Positions 4,657 to 5,061 of a stretch of 5,061 nucleotides of DNA are shown here, in pieces; the first letter of the stretch is position 1; every line of letters starts with the position of its first letter. Source of the stretch: Anaerolineales bacterium (GTDB lineage: Bacteria; Chloroflexota; Anaerolineae; 4572-78; NAK82). Made by a program: the position numbers and the translations under genes. The stretch is from the NCBI GenBank assembly GCA_024643945.1, contig JAHELX010000499.1, positions 1 to 5,061 on the forward strand, given 5' to 3'. The notes under the pieces are model-generated. The model worked only from the letters and a program-made list of their open reading frames with translations, ran no database searches and had not been told where the DNA came from.

Positions 4657-4780
4657 AGCGTGAAGCGTGGAGCGTGAAGCGTGGAGTGTGAAGCGTGAAG
4701 CGTGAAGCGTAAAACGTAAAACGTAAGCGTGATGTATCAGATGTGCCAATTACGCCTTACGTTTTACGTTTTCACGTTTT
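4651..4780. repeat. 7-bp inverted tandem repeat filling a convergent intergenic gap
   Basis: The left arm (4651-4727) has eleven contiguous 7-bp units: mostly GCGTGAA, with GCGTGGA, GTGTGAA, GCGTAAA, ACGTAAA and ACGTAAG variants. After a spacer of about 23 bp (about 4728-4750) the right arm (about 4751-4780) holds the reverse complement (CTTACGT, TTTACGT, TTTCACG and a partial unit). The arms closest to the spacer pair best, with about 20 bp between 4710-4730 and 4751-4773. The first unit contains the TGA stop of yjbQ and the far end touches the stop of the convergent gene. So the element occupies the whole gap. Confidence 0.93.
4710..4773. terminator. Possible bidirectional terminator formed by the repeat arms
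   Basis: The inner parts of the two arms form a stem of about 20 bp, A/T-rich with regular ACG/CGT steps, around a loop of about 20 nt. It lies between two convergent genes, where a shared terminator is expected. The plus strand continues with TTTTATAT and so has a short T-run. The minus strand lacks a comparable run. The terminator role is an inference; the stem is directly visible. Confidence 0.4.
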
Positions 4781-5061
4781 ATATGTACAGCTCGTCTGTC
4801 TTCGCCGCCATGATGAAATCGTTGCGGTGCAATCCTTTGATTTTATGCGTCCACCACGTCACCGTGACCTTGCCCCATTCGGTCAATAAAGCCGGATGGT
4901 GATCTTCTTCTTCCGCCAGAGCACCGACCTTGTTGGTAAACTGGAGTGCCTCGGCAAAATTCTTGAACTCGAACACTCGCTGCAACCGCTTGATACGATC
5001 GGGCTCCACGATCTGCCAGTCAGGCACTTGTGGATGCAGTTCTTCAATCTCCTCGTCCGTG
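4779..5061 (-). CDS. Pterin-4a-carbinolamine dehydratase (partial, N-terminus outside window)
   Basis: The minus frame is open from the right edge to TAA at 4781-4779 and gives 93 residues; the family usually has about 95-115, so only a short N-terminal part is missing. The sequence begins [10 protein letters not shown] and W-Q-I-V. It contains the active-site block E-E-E-D-H-H-P-A-L with the paired histidines, then [17 protein letters not shown] and A-A-K-T-D-E-L-Y. The enzyme dehydrates 4a-hydroxytetrahydropterin and so recycles the cofactor of aromatic amino acid hydroxylases (phhB type). In many bacteria without such hydroxylases its role, perhaps in pterin or molybdopterin metabolism, is unclear. 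The GTG at 5027 is internal, since family sequence continues upstream of it. The stop touches the repeat shared with the convergent yjbQ. Confidence 0.93.
   Translation of the reverse strand, partial: TDEEIEELHPQVPDWQIVEPDRIKRLQRVFEFKNFAEALQFTNKVGALAEEEDHHPALLTEWGKVTVTWWTHKIKGLHRNDFIMAAKTDELYI

Overview
The window reads as chromosomal DNA from a GC-rich bacterium, most likely a Chloroflexota member of the Anaerolineae/Caldilineae type. This is an inference from content: tandem large 'PTPS-related' membrane proteins, a zinc-ribbon/transmembrane/LysM protein with Thr-Pro linkers, a HepT/MntA pair, and many short tandem repeats arranged as inverted arms. No rRNA, tRNA, CRISPR array or transposase is visible.

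Layout. (1) 1-183 is the last 60 codons of a membrane protein whose extracytoplasmic end and final helix resemble those of the next gene. (2) 185-2146 encodes a 653-aa polytopic membrane protein of the GT-C-like/PTPS-related type, starting one base after the previous stop. A 195-bp in-frame inverted tandem repeat sits in one of its loops. (3) A sigma70-like promoter overlaps the end of that gene and is followed by a leader holding a second, degenerate 7-bp-period inverted repeat. It leads to 2235-3377, a 380-aa protein with two zinc-ribbon-like Cys-pair modules, one membrane helix and two LysM domains. (4) On the minus strand, converging on it, are an apparently intact mntA antitoxin gene (3985-3512) and a decayed hepT toxin gene (3573-3385). 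(5) A 275-bp intergenic stretch holds the mntA promoter and several hairpins. (6) 4261-4656 is yjbQ (UPF0047). (7) A third inverted tandem repeat, 7-bp period, fills the whole gap between yjbQ and the convergent pterin-4a-carbinolamine dehydratase gene (4779 to beyond the right edge).

The genes do not form one pathway. Only the two tandem membrane-protein genes and the mntA-hepT pair look like operons.

The most unusual feature is the threefold occurrence, within about 3.4 kb, of the same architecture with unrelated unit sequences. In each case short tandem units of 7-8 bp run in one orientation, are followed by a short spacer of 9-23 bp, and then run in the opposite orientation. One copy is inside a gene, one in a 5' leader, and one between convergent genes where it includes or touches both stop codons. 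The second point of interest is a HepT toxin remnant that lacks its N-terminal half and has lost its catalytic histidine, while its MntA modifier keeps all recognisable active-site residues and a good promoter.
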